A stretch of DNA of 64,000 nt from Leyella lascolaii (GCF_900079775.1 NZ_LT556034.1:229943-293942), one strand, 5' to 3'. Counted from the stretch's first letter, positions 36,095-45,488 are shown. Notes: generated by a model not told the origin, from the letters alone. Numbers and translations are program-made.

Positions 36095-38947
36095 ATGAAC
36101 AGAACCATTATTTTATCAGCGTGCATGCTGATGTTTGCCTCGCATTATGCAGGTGCACAGAGGACGGTCTCAGGATTTTCCGAGGTCAGGATTACCGAAG
36201 GCGACAGCAAACTGATAGACGGTCAGGAGCGCACGGAGCCTGACATATACTACGTTGACAAGGGCGACGGCACATATCAGGCGATACGTCTTACCGTCGC
36301 ACCGGCGGGAAGGTCTGCCATGACCGTGCCTTACATCTATATGAACACCTCACATTCGATATGCGTCAACTGGAAAAGCATGACCGACGGAGCCGGTTCG
36401 GTGGTGAGATACGGTCGCGACGCCGACAATCTCTCGTCCTCCGTGGAGGCTGGCTCCACCCGTATCACGGCAAGACATTTCTGGAACTCGGCTGTGATAG
36501 ACCATCTTGAGTCGGACGCAGTGTATTATTATCGCGTGGAGAGCAAGGCAGGAAACAGTGATGTTTACCGCTTCCGCACGATGCCGGCTCCCGGTTCTGG
36601 GAAGAAGATACGTGTGCTTCTGATAGGCGACCACCAGCGTAACGAACGCTCGGACTATGAGTGGATGCTCAAGGCGACGCAGCGCACGGTAAGCGAGAAG
36701 TATGGTGACGCTCCGTTTGAGGACAACATCAATTTCATAATGAACGTGGGCGACCAGGTCGACGGAGGCTGGAGCGAGCTTTATGAGACGGTCCATCTGT
36801 TCAAGTCGAGGTCGGTCTCACCGTCGCTTTCCACCATGACCGCCGTGGGCAACCATGAATACCGCGAGGACCCGGAGCTGCGCCTGTATAAGAGCCACTA
36901 CCGTTACGACGCGCTGTCGTATGCCGGAATAAGCAGCGGAACGGCTACTTATTACGCCTATCAGGCAGGAAGGACGCTCTTTGTGGTGATTGATTCCGAC
37001 GACCCCTCGGCTGAGCAGAAGATGTGGGTGCGCAAAGTCATTGCGGCGGCTGCGGATGATGAAAACGTCGATTTCATCGTGAGCGTGCAGCACAGACCGC
37101 TTTATGCGGAGCAGTATTCGGGCGATGTGTCGCCGTGGATGCTCAATGAGATAATGCCTATACTCTCTTCCACACCCAAACATGTGCTCAACTACTCCGG
37201 ACATCACCATCTCTACGCCCGCGGACAGATGAGAGACACGCCTGTCTATCACATCATAAGCGGCGGCGGAGTGGGCACTTCGGCGGAGGGATACGAGCAG
37301 CTCTGGGGCAAGACTCCAGACAACTACAATCATGAGGAGGTGCAGAAGACCATAGACCACTGGACATATCAGATAGCCGAGTTCGACCCGCAGAGCCTCA
37401 CCATGACCGTGGAGACCTACTCGGTGGGCAACTCACGGCTGGCTCTCGACAATGTCCTTGTCGACCGTTTCGTGCGCCGTCTGGGCGACAACACCGTTCC
37501 TGCGGTGCCTGCCGTGACGCCTGCCGGAGGCGAGGTGACGCTTCCTTACGTGTTCACTCAGGCCGGGAAGGCAGACGGCATAGCCGCCGTGGAGTATCAG
37601 ATTGCGCGCGACGACGCTTTCAAGGACATCGTCCTCGACCGTCTCACCAACTGTGAGGACTTCTACGGGGTTGACGACAAGTACATGCCTCTCGACATAA
37701 ACGCAGGCAAGGACATCACCCGCCTGTCGCTCGAAAGCGGCGCGCTCACCGACGGAACATACTACATACGTGTCCGCAACCGCAATGACAACCTGCTGTG
37801 GTCAGACTATTCCGCTCCCGAAAAGTTCACTGTCACCGGCTCCACGGCACAGTCCGCGCTCTCGCTTGACGGACATTTCTTCCGTACGGGCAGTGAACTG
37901 GAGTTCTCATATGCCGGTGCTCCGGTGGGAACAGACGCATGGGTGGGCATCTACGTATACGGAAAGACGCCCGGAACGGCTGACCTTTCATACAAATACG
38001 CATATACCGACGCTGCGTCGGGCACATGGCGATGCACCATAGACGAGCCCGGCGCATATTTCGCGGTGCTTTTCAAGGACAGCGGCTACACTGAGATAAC
38101 CGACCGCGTGACGTTCATGGTGAGCGACAACTGCGACGACAACACCCTGCCTTCCATCACTACAGACAGGAAAGTGTATGCCGAGGGCGACCCGGTGAGC
38201 GTTTCTTACGACAACGCACCGTGCATCGACCGCGACTGGATAGGGCTTTACGAGCGTTCGGTAGTGCCCGTAAGCTCCAAGTGTCCCACCTATGCGTATG
38301 TCGGAGACAGTCCTCAGGGCAGTCTCACGCTTAATGTTGAGGGCACATACAACTTCACCTCGCCTTTGAAGGCAGGCGTTTACTTTGCCGGATACTTCAA
38401 TGCCGACAACTACCACGAGCCTTGCGGACGCGCGGTTTTTGTCATCGGCAAGCCCGTGGTGCTGGAGACCGGACGTCCCGAATATCTTTCCACTGAGAAG
38501 GTGGAGGCTTTCTATGAGGGTCTGCCGTGCTTCGGCGACGAGCAGGTGGCTGTGTTCGGCGGAAAGGGTCTGCAGGCATGCTTCCCTGTAAGCGGTTCGG
38601 GCGGCAGCGTGGAGATAGGCAGTCTGCCCGAGGGAGAGTATGAGATGTGTGTCGTGACAGAGGGTATGACCGAGATTTCCAGCCGTGTCGCTTTTTCTGT
38701 CGTGTCTCCTACAGGCGTCAGCAGCGCGTCTTCCGCACGTGCGGAGGTGACGCTCGCAGGCGGCAGTCTGTGCGTCTCGTCACCCGAGGGAGTGCGTAAT
38801 GTGGACGTGTATGACTCCTGCGGCACTCTCATAGCGTCTCACGATGCCGACGGTTCAGAGCGCGTCAGCATCCCGTTTCACGGATATGTCGGCGTGTGCA
38901 TCGTGAATGTGAACGGTGAGACCGCCGGAAAACTTATGTTGAAATGA
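36095..38947 (+). CDS. Secreted metallophosphoesterase with N-terminal Fn3-like domain
   Basis: 950 residues. The start at 36095 gives signal peptide MNRTIILSACMLMFASHYAGA; an ATG 42 bases upstream lacks one. N-terminal Fn3/purple-acid-phosphatase-type domain (about 70-165), then a calcineurin-like phosphoesterase domain (about 175-430) with metal ligands in LIGDHQRN, NVGDQVDGG, VGNHEYRE, SVQHRPLY and SGHHHLYARG. Two or three further beta modules follow (about 590-860, with the repeated PVGTDAWVGIYVYG / CIDRDWIGLYER pattern). The end (VDVYDSCGTLIASHD..GKLMLK) resembles a type A sorting domain of type IX secretion. Likely a surface or periplasmic phosphatase; substrate unknown. Confidence 0.88.
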   Translation: MNRTIILSACMLMFASHYAGAQRTVSGFSEVRITEGDSKLIDGQERTEPDIYYVDKGDGTYQAIRLTVAPAGRSAMTVPYIYMNTSHSICVNWKSMTDGAGSVVRYGRDADNLSSSVEAGSTRITARHFWNSAVIDHLESDAVYYYRVESKAGNSDVYRFRTMPAPGSGKKIRVLLIGDHQRNERSDYEWMLKATQRTVSEKYGDAPFEDNINFIMNVGDQVDGGWSELYETVHLFKSRSVSPSLSTMTAVGNHEYREDPELRLYKSHYRYDALSYAGISSGTATYYAYQAGRTLFVVIDSDDPSAEQKMWVRKVIAAAADDENVDFIVSVQHRPLYAEQYSGDVSPWMLNEIMPILSSTPKHVLNYSGHHHLYARGQMRDTPVYHIISGGGVGTSAEGYEQLWGKTPDNYNHEEVQKTIDHWTYQIAEFDPQSLTMTVETYSVGNSRLALDNVLVDRFVRRLGDNTVPAVPAVTPAGGEVTLPYVFTQAGKADGIAAVEYQIARDDAFKDIVLDRLTNCEDFYGVDDKYMPLDINAGKDITRLSLESGALTDGTYYIRVRNRNDNLLWSDYSAPEKFTVTGSTAQSALSLDGHFFRTGSELEFSYAGAPVGTDAWVGIYVYGKTPGTADLSYKYAYTDAASGTWRCTIDEPGAYFAVLFKDSGYTEITDRVTFMVSDNCDDNTLPSITTDRKVYAEGDPVSVSYDNAPCIDRDWIGLYERSVVPVSSKCPTYAYVGDSPQGSLTLNVEGTYNFTSPLKAGVYFAGYFNADNYHEPCGRAVFVIGKPVVLETGRPEYLSTEKVEAFYEGLPCFGDEQVAVFGGKGLQACFPVSGSGGSVEIGSLPEGEYEMCVVTEGMTEISSRVAFSVVSPTGVSSASSARAEVTLAGGSLCVSSPEGVRNVDVYDSCGTLIASHDADGSERVSIPFHGYVGVCIVNVNGETAGKLMLK

Positions 38948-38981
38948 ATCAGGTATTATATAACAAGTCTCTTCCTTTGAC

Positions 38982-39010
38982 GTCACCGGCTCATGCCGGT
39001 GACTTTTTTT
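38982..39010 (+). terminator. Terminator after the metallophosphoesterase gene
   Basis: A perfect 9-bp stem (GTCACCGGC/GCCGGTGAC) with a 4-base loop, followed by seven T. Confidence 0.93.
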
Positions 39011-39020
39011 GTACCGTAGT

Positions 39021-39052
39021 GTTGCCCAATAGGCTAAAAACACGTATTTTTG
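39021..39052 (+). promoter_or_regulatory. Promoter of the second GH92 gene
   Basis: TATTTTTG (39045-39052) is an exact -7 box, with GTTG (39021-39024) 20 bases upstream. The leader is about 80 nt. Confidence 0.65.
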
Positions 39053-39138
39053 TAGTAGTATTGCACAATGTGTAATATATAAAGCCGGACGTCAGCTCCG
39101 GACTTGGGAGAATCATATTAAAACATTCATCCGATATT

Positions 39139-41427
39139 ATGAAACCTTTACGACATTACGCCGCCGCCCTGATTGTGATGGCATCGGGTGCGGCTTATGC
39201 GCCTGCCGGAGCCGGCAGCCTGATCACTTATGTTGACACAAGCATCGGAACAGGTGCCAACAACGCAGACTTCACACACGGACGCGAGCCTCTGGGACAG
39301 TGTATGCCTGCGGTGCTCGTGCCTTACGGCATGAACTTCTGGACACCGCAGACAGAGAGCTCGGAAGGTCACGGCGTGAGTCCTTACTATTACAACAAGA
39401 CACGTATGCACGGATTCCGCAACTCCCACTACATCAGCGGGGGCAGCACGCAGGACTATGGCTCTGTGTCTATAATGCCTCTGCTCGACACTCTTAGGTG
39501 TATGCCGGAGGACAGAGCGTCAGAATTCAGCCATATGGATGAGGTGCTGCGTCCCGACTATTACTCTGTGGAGCTGTTCGGAGGCGACATCAGGGCGGAG
39601 ATGACAGGCACGTCGCGCACCGGCATATTCCGTTTCACCTACCGGAAGGCAGGTACGGCTTATCTCGTCATAACGCCCAACAGCGACGAAGGACAGGGAC
39701 AGGTGAGCATAGACGCGCGGCGCGGAGAGGTGACAGGGTGCAATCCGGTGCACCGTATGTACCTGCGCACGGGTCAGCCTGCCGGGTTCAGCGGTCATTT
39801 TCTGGTTCAGGTGAAGAACAAGGTGACCGGATGCGGCACCTACGACGGCAGGACGATAAACGCCGGGCGCACGTCTGACGGCGGGAGAAAGAACATAGGG
39901 GCTTACCTCAGCTTCAAGGTGGACGCCGGAGACGAGATTATCGTGAAGGTGGCGTCGTCGTTCTGCGACGTGGAGGGAGCCCGCAACAACATGCGGATGG
40001 AGAATCCCGGATGGAGTTTCAATAAAGTACGCTCCGCGCTCACACGTGTATGGGAGAAGCATCTCGGCACTCTGAAGGCTGAGGGCGGCACCCGCCAGGA
40101 ACTCGTGAAGTTCTACACCTCTCTCTATCACGCCTCTTTCTGCCCCAATGCCATGAGCGATGCCGACGGACGCTACCCCTCGTTCGCAGGCGGAAAGACC
40201 ATTGAGCGCACGCATGCCACCTATTATGACAACTTCAGTCTGTGGGACACGTTCCGCGCCCTCCATCCTCTCATCACGCTGCTCCGCCCGAGCCTGTCGG
40301 GCGACATGATGGAGTCGTTCGTCAACAAGTATGAGCAGAGCGGATGGCTGCCCATGTTCTCGGCGTGGAACAGTTTCACACAGGAGATGATAGGCGACCA
40401 TGCGGCTTCGCTGATAGCCGAGGCTTACTTCAAGGGAGTGCGCAACTTTGACGTAGGGAAAGCCTATGAGGCACTGGTGAAGATGGCGTTCGAGACACCC
40501 GAAGACTATTCCGACTACGCCGACGGCAAGGGGCGACGCGCGCTGAAGTCGTACATCAGATACGGATACATACCTCTGGAGGACCCCGTGAAGGAGGCTT
40601 ATCATGGAAAGGAACAGACATCGCGCACGCTCGAATATGCTTACGACGACTATTGCGTGGCGCGTCTGGCAAAGGCGTTGGGGCACGATGAAATGGCGGA
40701 AAAGCTGCTCCAACGCTCCAAAAACTACCGCAACGTGTTCGACCCACGCACGGGCTACGTCAACGGACGGCACGAGGACGGACGCTTCGCGGACGGAAAG
40801 AGACCCGACCGCGGACATTCTTTCATCACGCAGGGCACACCGTGCCAGTACAGCTGGTATGTGCCCCACGACGTGTATGGCATGATGGAGTGTATGGGCG
40901 GTCGTGAGGAATACATCCTGAAGCTCGACTCCATGTTCTCATGCAACCGCATGTGGCACGGCAACGAGCCCGGACACCAGATAAGTTTCATGTATAACTA
41001 TGCGGGACAACCGTGGAAGACCCAGCGCGAAGTGCGCAACATAATGAAGACGGAGTACCGTCTCGGAGCCAACGGACTGTCGGGCAACGACGACTCGGGG
41101 CAGATGTCGGCATGGTATATATTCGCCGCGATGGGCTTCTATCCCGTATGTCCGGCGGCGGGATACTACAACATATCCGGTCCGACGTTCCCCAAGATGA
41201 CAATAAAGATGGAGAACGGGCGCAAGTTCACGATAGTGGCGCGCGGTGTTTCAGACACGAACATATACATACAGAGCGTCACCCTCAACGGCAAACCGTA
41301 TGACAAGAGCTACATCAGTCATGACGACATAGCGGCGGGAGGGCGCATGGAGTTTGTCATGGGCAGCAAGCCGAACAAGGAATGGGCTGCCTCCGCAGAC
41401 TGCTGTCCGCCGGGGCTGACCCTCTGA
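39139..41427 (+). CDS. GH92-family exo-alpha-mannosidase, secreted (second copy)
   Basis: 762 residues. Signal peptide MKPLRHYAAALIVMASGAAYA. It carries the full GH92 pattern: YVDTSIGTGANNADFTHGREPLGQCMPAVLVPYGMNFWTPQT, MHGFRNSHYISGG, YYDNFSLWDTFRALHPL, WHGNEPGHQISFMYNYAGQPWKTQ with the presumed catalytic Glu, and GNDDSGQMSAWYIFAAMGFYPVCPA with the acidic pair. Family role is calcium-dependent removal of terminal alpha-mannose from host or yeast glycans. It matches the common family core better than the copy at 3457-5712. Single gene with its own promoter, no adjacent susC/D, so it probably serves another locus. Confidence 0.95.
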   Translation: MKPLRHYAAALIVMASGAAYAPAGAGSLITYVDTSIGTGANNADFTHGREPLGQCMPAVLVPYGMNFWTPQTESSEGHGVSPYYYNKTRMHGFRNSHYISGGSTQDYGSVSIMPLLDTLRCMPEDRASEFSHMDEVLRPDYYSVELFGGDIRAEMTGTSRTGIFRFTYRKAGTAYLVITPNSDEGQGQVSIDARRGEVTGCNPVHRMYLRTGQPAGFSGHFLVQVKNKVTGCGTYDGRTINAGRTSDGGRKNIGAYLSFKVDAGDEIIVKVASSFCDVEGARNNMRMENPGWSFNKVRSALTRVWEKHLGTLKAEGGTRQELVKFYTSLYHASFCPNAMSDADGRYPSFAGGKTIERTHATYYDNFSLWDTFRALHPLITLLRPSLSGDMMESFVNKYEQSGWLPMFSAWNSFTQEMIGDHAASLIAEAYFKGVRNFDVGKAYEALVKMAFETPEDYSDYADGKGRRALKSYIRYGYIPLEDPVKEAYHGKEQTSRTLEYAYDDYCVARLAKALGHDEMAEKLLQRSKNYRNVFDPRTGYVNGRHEDGRFADGKRPDRGHSFITQGTPCQYSWYVPHDVYGMMECMGGREEYILKLDSMFSCNRMWHGNEPGHQISFMYNYAGQPWKTQREVRNIMKTEYRLGANGLSGNDDSGQMSAWYIFAAMGFYPVCPAAGYYNISGPTFPKMTIKMENGRKFTIVARGVSDTNIYIQSVTLNGKPYDKSYISHDDIAAGGRMEFVMGSKPNKEWAASADCCPPGLTL

Positions 41428-41476
41428 AACGCCCTGCCGGTGGGCTGCCGGTGAGGAGCCGCGGAGAGAATGAGGC

Positions 41477-41746
41477 TCACCGGCGGCAGGCGAGGAGCGA
41501 GCAGATGAGCCACACCGCGCAAAACGCTCTCGCAAGGAGCGGCGCGTCGGCTGGGAAAACAGCCGCGACGAATGCCAGCTGGGCGTTTATCAGCCTCCAC
41601 ATGCGGCTGTAGCTCACTTCCTCCTCCAGCACATCAGAGTAGTAGCGGCGCAGTCTTTCAAATGGTCTGAATGCTGTTCCGGCAAGCTCTGATGAGGTCC
41701 TGCCGCAGCCTGTCTTGCTTTGCGAAAGGGTGATGTTCTTTTCCAT
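41477..41746 (-). CDS. Small hypothetical protein, possibly membrane-associated
   Basis: 89 residues, family not recognised. N-terminal polar region, then FERLRRYYSDVLEEEVSYSRMWRLINAQ, then a hydrophobic stretch (LAFVAAVFPADAPLLARAFCAVWLICSLLA, about 57-86) that could hold one or two short membrane helices. It is convergent with the GH92 gene 49 bases away. An exact TAGGTTTG promoter box on this strand 47 bases before the ATG supports a real gene. Alternative: chance ORF in a short gap. Confidence 0.5.
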   Translation of the reverse strand: MEKNITLSQSKTGCGRTSSELAGTAFRPFERLRRYYSDVLEEEVSYSRMWRLINAQLAFVAAVFPADAPLLARAFCAVWLICSLLACRR

Positions 41747-41792
41747 ATTGTCTGTTATGTGTTTAGTAGTGGGTCAATATTGTTTTACACTG

Positions 41793-41800
41793 CAAACCTA
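41793..41800 (-). promoter_or_regulatory. Promoter -7 box for the small minus-strand gene
   Basis: The minus strand reads TAGGTTTG, matching TAnnTTTG. No good -33 box. Confidence 0.4.
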
Positions 41801-41892
41801 CTGCATTATATGGAAATAATGTTTCCACTTTTCTGACATGCGGTTAATTAAAGTTATAAATGCATTAAAACACCATTCTGATATAAGAGAAA

Positions 41893-42501
41893 ATGCTTAA
41901 ACCACACTTATATGAAGGACTTGTAGAGGCGGGATGCGACGAGGCGGGACGCGGATGCCTTGCCGGGAGCGTGTTCGCAGCCGCTGTCATACTGCCCGCA
42001 GGATATGACAACGCAGCCCTCAACGACTCAAAGAAGCTCACGGAGCGCAGGCGTTATGAGCTCAGAGAGCAGATAATGGCAGACGCGGAGGCGTGGGCTG
42101 TGGGGGAGGTGACACCGGAGGAGATAGACAGGATAAACATACTGAAAGCCAGTTTTCTTGCCATGCACCGCGCGCTCGACCTGCTCAAGGTGCGTCCGGA
42201 GGCGGTGATAGTGGACGGCAACAGGTTCGTGCCTTACCGCGACCTGCCTTACACCACGGTGGTGAAGGGCGACGGAAAGTATCAGGCGATAGCCGCGGCG
42301 AGCATACTTGCCAAGACTTTCCGCGACGACTACATGAAGTCGCTCCACCGCGAGTATCCCTGCTACGGATGGGACGGCAACAAGGGCTACCCCACGGCGG
42401 AGCACCGGCGCGCCATAAGGGAGCACGGCGTGTCGCCATACCACCGCATGAGCTACAATCTTCTGGGCAACGGAGAGCTGACACTCGACTTCAAGGACTG
42501 A
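41893..42501 (+). CDS. rnhB: Ribonuclease HII
   Basis: 202 residues, normal length. Cleaves the RNA strand of RNA-DNA hybrids and starts removal of single ribonucleotides from DNA. The N-terminal GCDEAGRGCLAGSV holds the catalytic Asp-Glu pair. NDSKKLTERRR and IDRINILKASFLAMHRAL follow; VIVDGNRF supplies the third Asp, and ASILAKTFRDDYM the fourth. GYPTAEHRRAIREHGVSPYHRMSY is the family's C-terminal substrate-binding segment. It is divergent from the small gene at 41477-41746. Confidence 0.97.
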   Translation: MLKPHLYEGLVEAGCDEAGRGCLAGSVFAAAVILPAGYDNAALNDSKKLTERRRYELREQIMADAEAWAVGEVTPEEIDRINILKASFLAMHRALDLLKVRPEAVIVDGNRFVPYRDLPYTTVVKGDGKYQAIAAASILAKTFRDDYMKSLHREYPCYGWDGNKGYPTAEHRRAIREHGVSPYHRMSYNLLGNGELTLDFKD

Positions 42502-42668
42502 CCGCCACGCTTTTTGTGCGCGGCAGCGGAGCACTCCCCGCGCGGCTGACCTGCCGCCCCTGGCAGAAGGAGCGGGCAGCCACATGCCGCATCGCATCCC
42601 TCCCCACAGTCATGCAGCCTCCTCGCCGTATGACGGCGGAAAAAGTTTCAAACTGAATTATTCGTACA

Positions 42669-43565
42669 ATGAGAATGAACAAATACGGCCGTGAGCTTGA
42701 ACTTATAATACTGCTCACCAGCGAGACACCGCTCACGGCACTGCAGATGTCAGAAAGGCTGGGCATCACACGCCGCAACCTTTATTATTATCTCGACTAT
42801 CTTAAGAGCTGCGGATTCCGCATCATAAAGAGCGGCACGCACTATCAGCTCGACCGCAACGCGTCGTTCTTCAGACGGCTTCATGAGAACATCGCCGTGA
42901 CGGAGCGTGAGGCTGAGTATCTGCTCAGGCTTCTCGACGGTGTGCCGGGGCAGGACTCCACGGCTGCGTCGGTGCGAGTGAAACTGTCGAGGGCGTACGG
43001 GCTTGCCGACATAACCAATCCTGAAGTGAGGAAGACGGTGAACCGCAACTTGTCCGCGCTTAAAAACGCCATCGCTGCGAAGCGTGTGGTGAGGCTGTGC
43101 AGCTACTCCTCGCCGCACAGCTCTACGGTGTCCGACAGATTGGTCGAACCTTTCCTGCTGATGGACAACGGACAGGAGGTGCGCTGCCACGACCTCGGGT
43201 CGCATACCAACAAGACGTTCAAGGTGGCGCGGATGAAGGATGTGGAGATGATGGACGTGGAGTGGATGTATGAGAAGGAGCACAAGCAGGTGTACACCGA
43301 TGTGTTCATGTTCAGCGGGGAGGAGCGCAGGCGCGTGGAGCTGAGGCTCGGGCAGCTGTCGCATAATCTGCTTGTGGAGGAGTATCCGGCATCGGAGAGC
43401 TGCATCACAGACGACGGCGGACACTGGATTTTCGCCGCCGATGTGGTGTCGTTTCATGCTGTCGGGCGTTTCGTGCTCGGTCTTTACGACGACATAAGCA
43501 TCCTCGGCAGCGACGAGTTCAAGGCTTACGTCAATGAGAGAATATCACGCATGCGGAGCCGTTGA
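42669..43565 (+). CDS. WYL-domain transcriptional regulator
   Basis: 298 residues. N-terminal winged helix-turn-helix (about 8-60, LTALQMSERLGITRRNLYYYLDYLKSCGFRI), then a WYL-type sensor domain (about 135-220, VVRLCSYSSPHSSTVSDRLVEPFLLMDNG with an Arg-containing AR-type segment) and a C-terminal WCX-like domain (VELRLGQLSHNLLVEEYP). WYL proteins regulate transcription in response to nucleic acid or nucleotide-like ligands and often control defence or DNA repair genes. No defence system lies in this window, so targets are unknown. ATG at 42675 is an alternative start. A terminator overlaps the stop codon. Confidence 0.9.
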   Translation: MRMNKYGRELELIILLTSETPLTALQMSERLGITRRNLYYYLDYLKSCGFRIIKSGTHYQLDRNASFFRRLHENIAVTEREAEYLLRLLDGVPGQDSTAASVRVKLSRAYGLADITNPEVRKTVNRNLSALKNAIAAKRVVRLCSYSSPHSSTVSDRLVEPFLLMDNGQEVRCHDLGSHTNKTFKVARMKDVEMMDVEWMYEKEHKQVYTDVFMFSGEERRRVELRLGQLSHNLLVEEYPASESCITDDGGHWIFAADVVSFHAVGRFVLGLYDDISILGSDEFKAYVNERISRMRSR

Positions 43566-43596
43566 ACCGTCAACGGTGGCTCATGAGACGATTTTT
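43556..43596 (+). terminator. Terminator overlapping the WYL gene stop codon
   Basis: GAGCC-GTTGA pairs with TCAAC-GGT-GGCTC (arms 43556-43565 and 43570-43582, with a 3-base bulge); ATTTTTG follows 8 bases later. The stop codon TGA is inside the left arm. Confidence 0.6.
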
Positions 43597-43756
43597 GTCT
43601 TGCACGAAAATGTCATGCGTCTTACTGTATGGACTCGTCAGTTTCATGGGAGAATATGATATTTTTCATGAAAGAGTCTCATCCGTATTACAGAAAACAA
43701 TCTCTGTCTTATTTGAAAAACATCAACTGTTTCACGGTATTATTGTTATCGTTTTG

Positions 43757-43888
43757 TGATAAAGGCTCTCTTGGCTTGCGGAAGAGCCTTTCCTGACTTC
43801 CCAAAGAGCCTCTTCGGGCTTGCGAAAGAGCCTCTTTCGCAGCCTCAAAGAGGCTCTTCCGCAACCCCGGAAAGCCTCTTCCGCAAAG
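43757..43888. repeat. 22-nt periodic repeat array E
   Basis: Six units of 22, 22, 22, 23, 21 and 22 nt (starts 43757, 43779, 43801, 43823, 43846, 43867). Consensus is near CGGAAAGAGCCTCTTTCGGCTTG, each unit almost its own reverse complement. More decayed units of similar length can be traced back to about 43640. It fills the gap between two convergent genes (43566-43933). Confidence 0.88.
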
Positions 43889-43933
43889 CAGGCGTTTTCC
43901 CCCTGCCTGTCAGGCGTGCCCTTACGGTCGGGC

Positions 43934-45358
43934 TCACCGTTCCTTTCCGTCCTCTTTCATCCTCTTTATCTCTTCCGCAACGATGCCTGCCATCACCTCC
44001 GCGCCTTTTCTTCCGGGGTGTATTCCGTCGTCCTGCATGAGCGACCTGTCGCTTCCGAAGAGCGTGTGAAGGTCTGTTACGCGCAGCTTCTCTTTCTTCG
44101 CCACACGCCGCATGAGGGGTATTATCGTCTCTGTTATAACCGAGTCGCTTATCCCCTCGGAGTTGTCCCAAGCCTTCATGGGCAGAGCCAGACATATCTC
44201 CGGCTTCGTGTCGAGAGCCTTCAGCGACGCTGTCATCCTCCGCAGGTCGGTCTCCAGCGCGGCGATACGTCCGCGGTTGGCAGGCTTGCTGTCGTTTGTC
44301 CCGAGTTCCATAACGACGATATCCGGTCTGAAATCCATCACTTCGCTCCACTCCGGCCCGTTTATGTAAGCCCGGTCGCCCTCCGACAGCATCGTGCTGC
44401 CAGCCGCTCCGAAGTTCCTCACGTTGTATCCGTCGCCAAGGATGCGCTTCAGCCGCGCCGTATAGCCGTATGTACCGCTCATGTCCAGTCCCTGTCCGGC
44501 GGTGATGCCTGTGCCGATGCACGCCACTCTCACGGCGTCCCTGCGCGGCGTCTTCAGGTTGTCGAGCCATGAGGCGATGTCCTGCAGCAGTTGTTCATGA
44601 TATATGAAGGATGTCTGCGAGCCGAATCCGTGCTCGCCCTCTGCATAGGCGTACATCGCTGCAGGTATGCCGGCGTCGCGCAGTGCGGAATAGTAAGCCA
44701 CACCGTTTGTCACAGGCGGCACGAGCGTGTCGTCGGTGGAAAGGAGTATCAGAGCCGGTGGGGTGGCGTTGCGGCGCACCTGCAATTCGTTGGAATACAT
44801 CTCCACGTACCTCCTGTTGTGCCTTTTCTCTCCGAGAAAGTTTGTCACCGAGCCTGCGTGCGTCCTGTCCGCGTCCATAGATATCACCGGATAGAACAGA
44901 ATCTGGAAGTCGGGTCGCGACCTGAGAGGAGCGTGCGTGGCGAGCGTGGAGGCGAGATGGCCTCCTGCCGACGACCCCATTATGCCCACATCGTACGGGT
45001 TTATGCCCCACACCGCGGCACTGTCGCGCACCATGCTGACAGCTTTCCCGGCGTCGCCCACGGGAATGCTCAGGTCGCCGTGCGGCATACGGTAGGTGAG
45101 TATCATGCAGGCTATGCCGCGTTCTGTGAAGAATGGAATCCAGTTAGTGCCCTCGTTCTCCATCGCCAGCCACTCATATCCTCCGCCAGGACATATCACC
45201 ACAGCCCTCCCTGTGGCTTTGCCGCTCTCGGGCAGACACACAAGGATGTTCGCCTTTCCGTCGGGCGAGATGTTTCTTCTGAACTGTCTGTATGCAGAGG
45301 AGTGCGTCTGCAGTGAGCATAGCAGGGCTATGAGGATGAGTAATAAATTCTTTGTCAT
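43934..45358 (-). CDS. Secreted two-domain esterase: alpha/beta hydrolase fused to an SGNH domain lacking its nucleophile Ser
   Basis: 474 residues. Signal peptide MTKNLLLILIALLCSLQTHSSA. The N-terminal alpha/beta hydrolase domain (about 25-270) resembles the BD-FAE/acetylxylan-esterase group: VICPGGGYEWLA oxyanion segment, nucleophile Ser in GIMGSSAGGH, Asp in LLSTDDTLVP, His in GEHGFG. The C-terminal SGNH-like domain (about 278-470) keeps block II (NFGAAGSTML), block III (ELGTNDSKP) and block V (DGIHPGRKG). Its block I reads CIGTGITAG where GDSIT is expected, so Ser is replaced by Gly. The first domain looks active; the second is probably inactive as an esterase and may bind carbohydrate. 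It is divergent from an AraC regulator that may control it. Confidence 0.88.
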   Translation of the reverse strand: MTKNLLLILIALLCSLQTHSSAYRQFRRNISPDGKANILVCLPESGKATGRAVVICPGGGYEWLAMENEGTNWIPFFTERGIACMILTYRMPHGDLSIPVGDAGKAVSMVRDSAAVWGINPYDVGIMGSSAGGHLASTLATHAPLRSRPDFQILFYPVISMDADRTHAGSVTNFLGEKRHNRRYVEMYSNELQVRRNATPPALILLSTDDTLVPPVTNGVAYYSALRDAGIPAAMYAYAEGEHGFGSQTSFIYHEQLLQDIASWLDNLKTPRRDAVRVACIGTGITAGQGLDMSGTYGYTARLKRILGDGYNVRNFGAAGSTMLSEGDRAYINGPEWSEVMDFRPDIVVMELGTNDSKPANRGRIAALETDLRRMTASLKALDTKPEICLALPMKAWDNSEGISDSVITETIIPLMRRVAKKEKLRVTDLHTLFGSDRSLMQDDGIHPGRKGAEVMAGIVAEEIKRMKEDGKER

Positions 45359-45480
45359 AATGTTTGTTGTATTGATATGTATATCTGTTTCGCGTTGTAT
45401 GGCGTCAGGAAAAAACGGTTTTGTTCTACCTTATTACCTGCCCGCTCATATAATGTTCGCAATGTTGGAAATTATTGAGA

Positions 45481-45488
45481 CAAAGGTA
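45481..45488 (-). promoter_or_regulatory. Promoter -7 box for the two-domain esterase gene
   Basis: The minus strand reads TACCTTTG, an exact -7 box. It would give a leader of about 115 nt. No clear -33 box at 19-21 bases. Confidence 0.45.

Noticed and set aside
39520..40869. 449-codon minus-strand ORF
   Set aside because: Lies wholly opposite the GH92 gene, whose family motifs are continuous; the minus reading has no recognisable motif and is a shadow.
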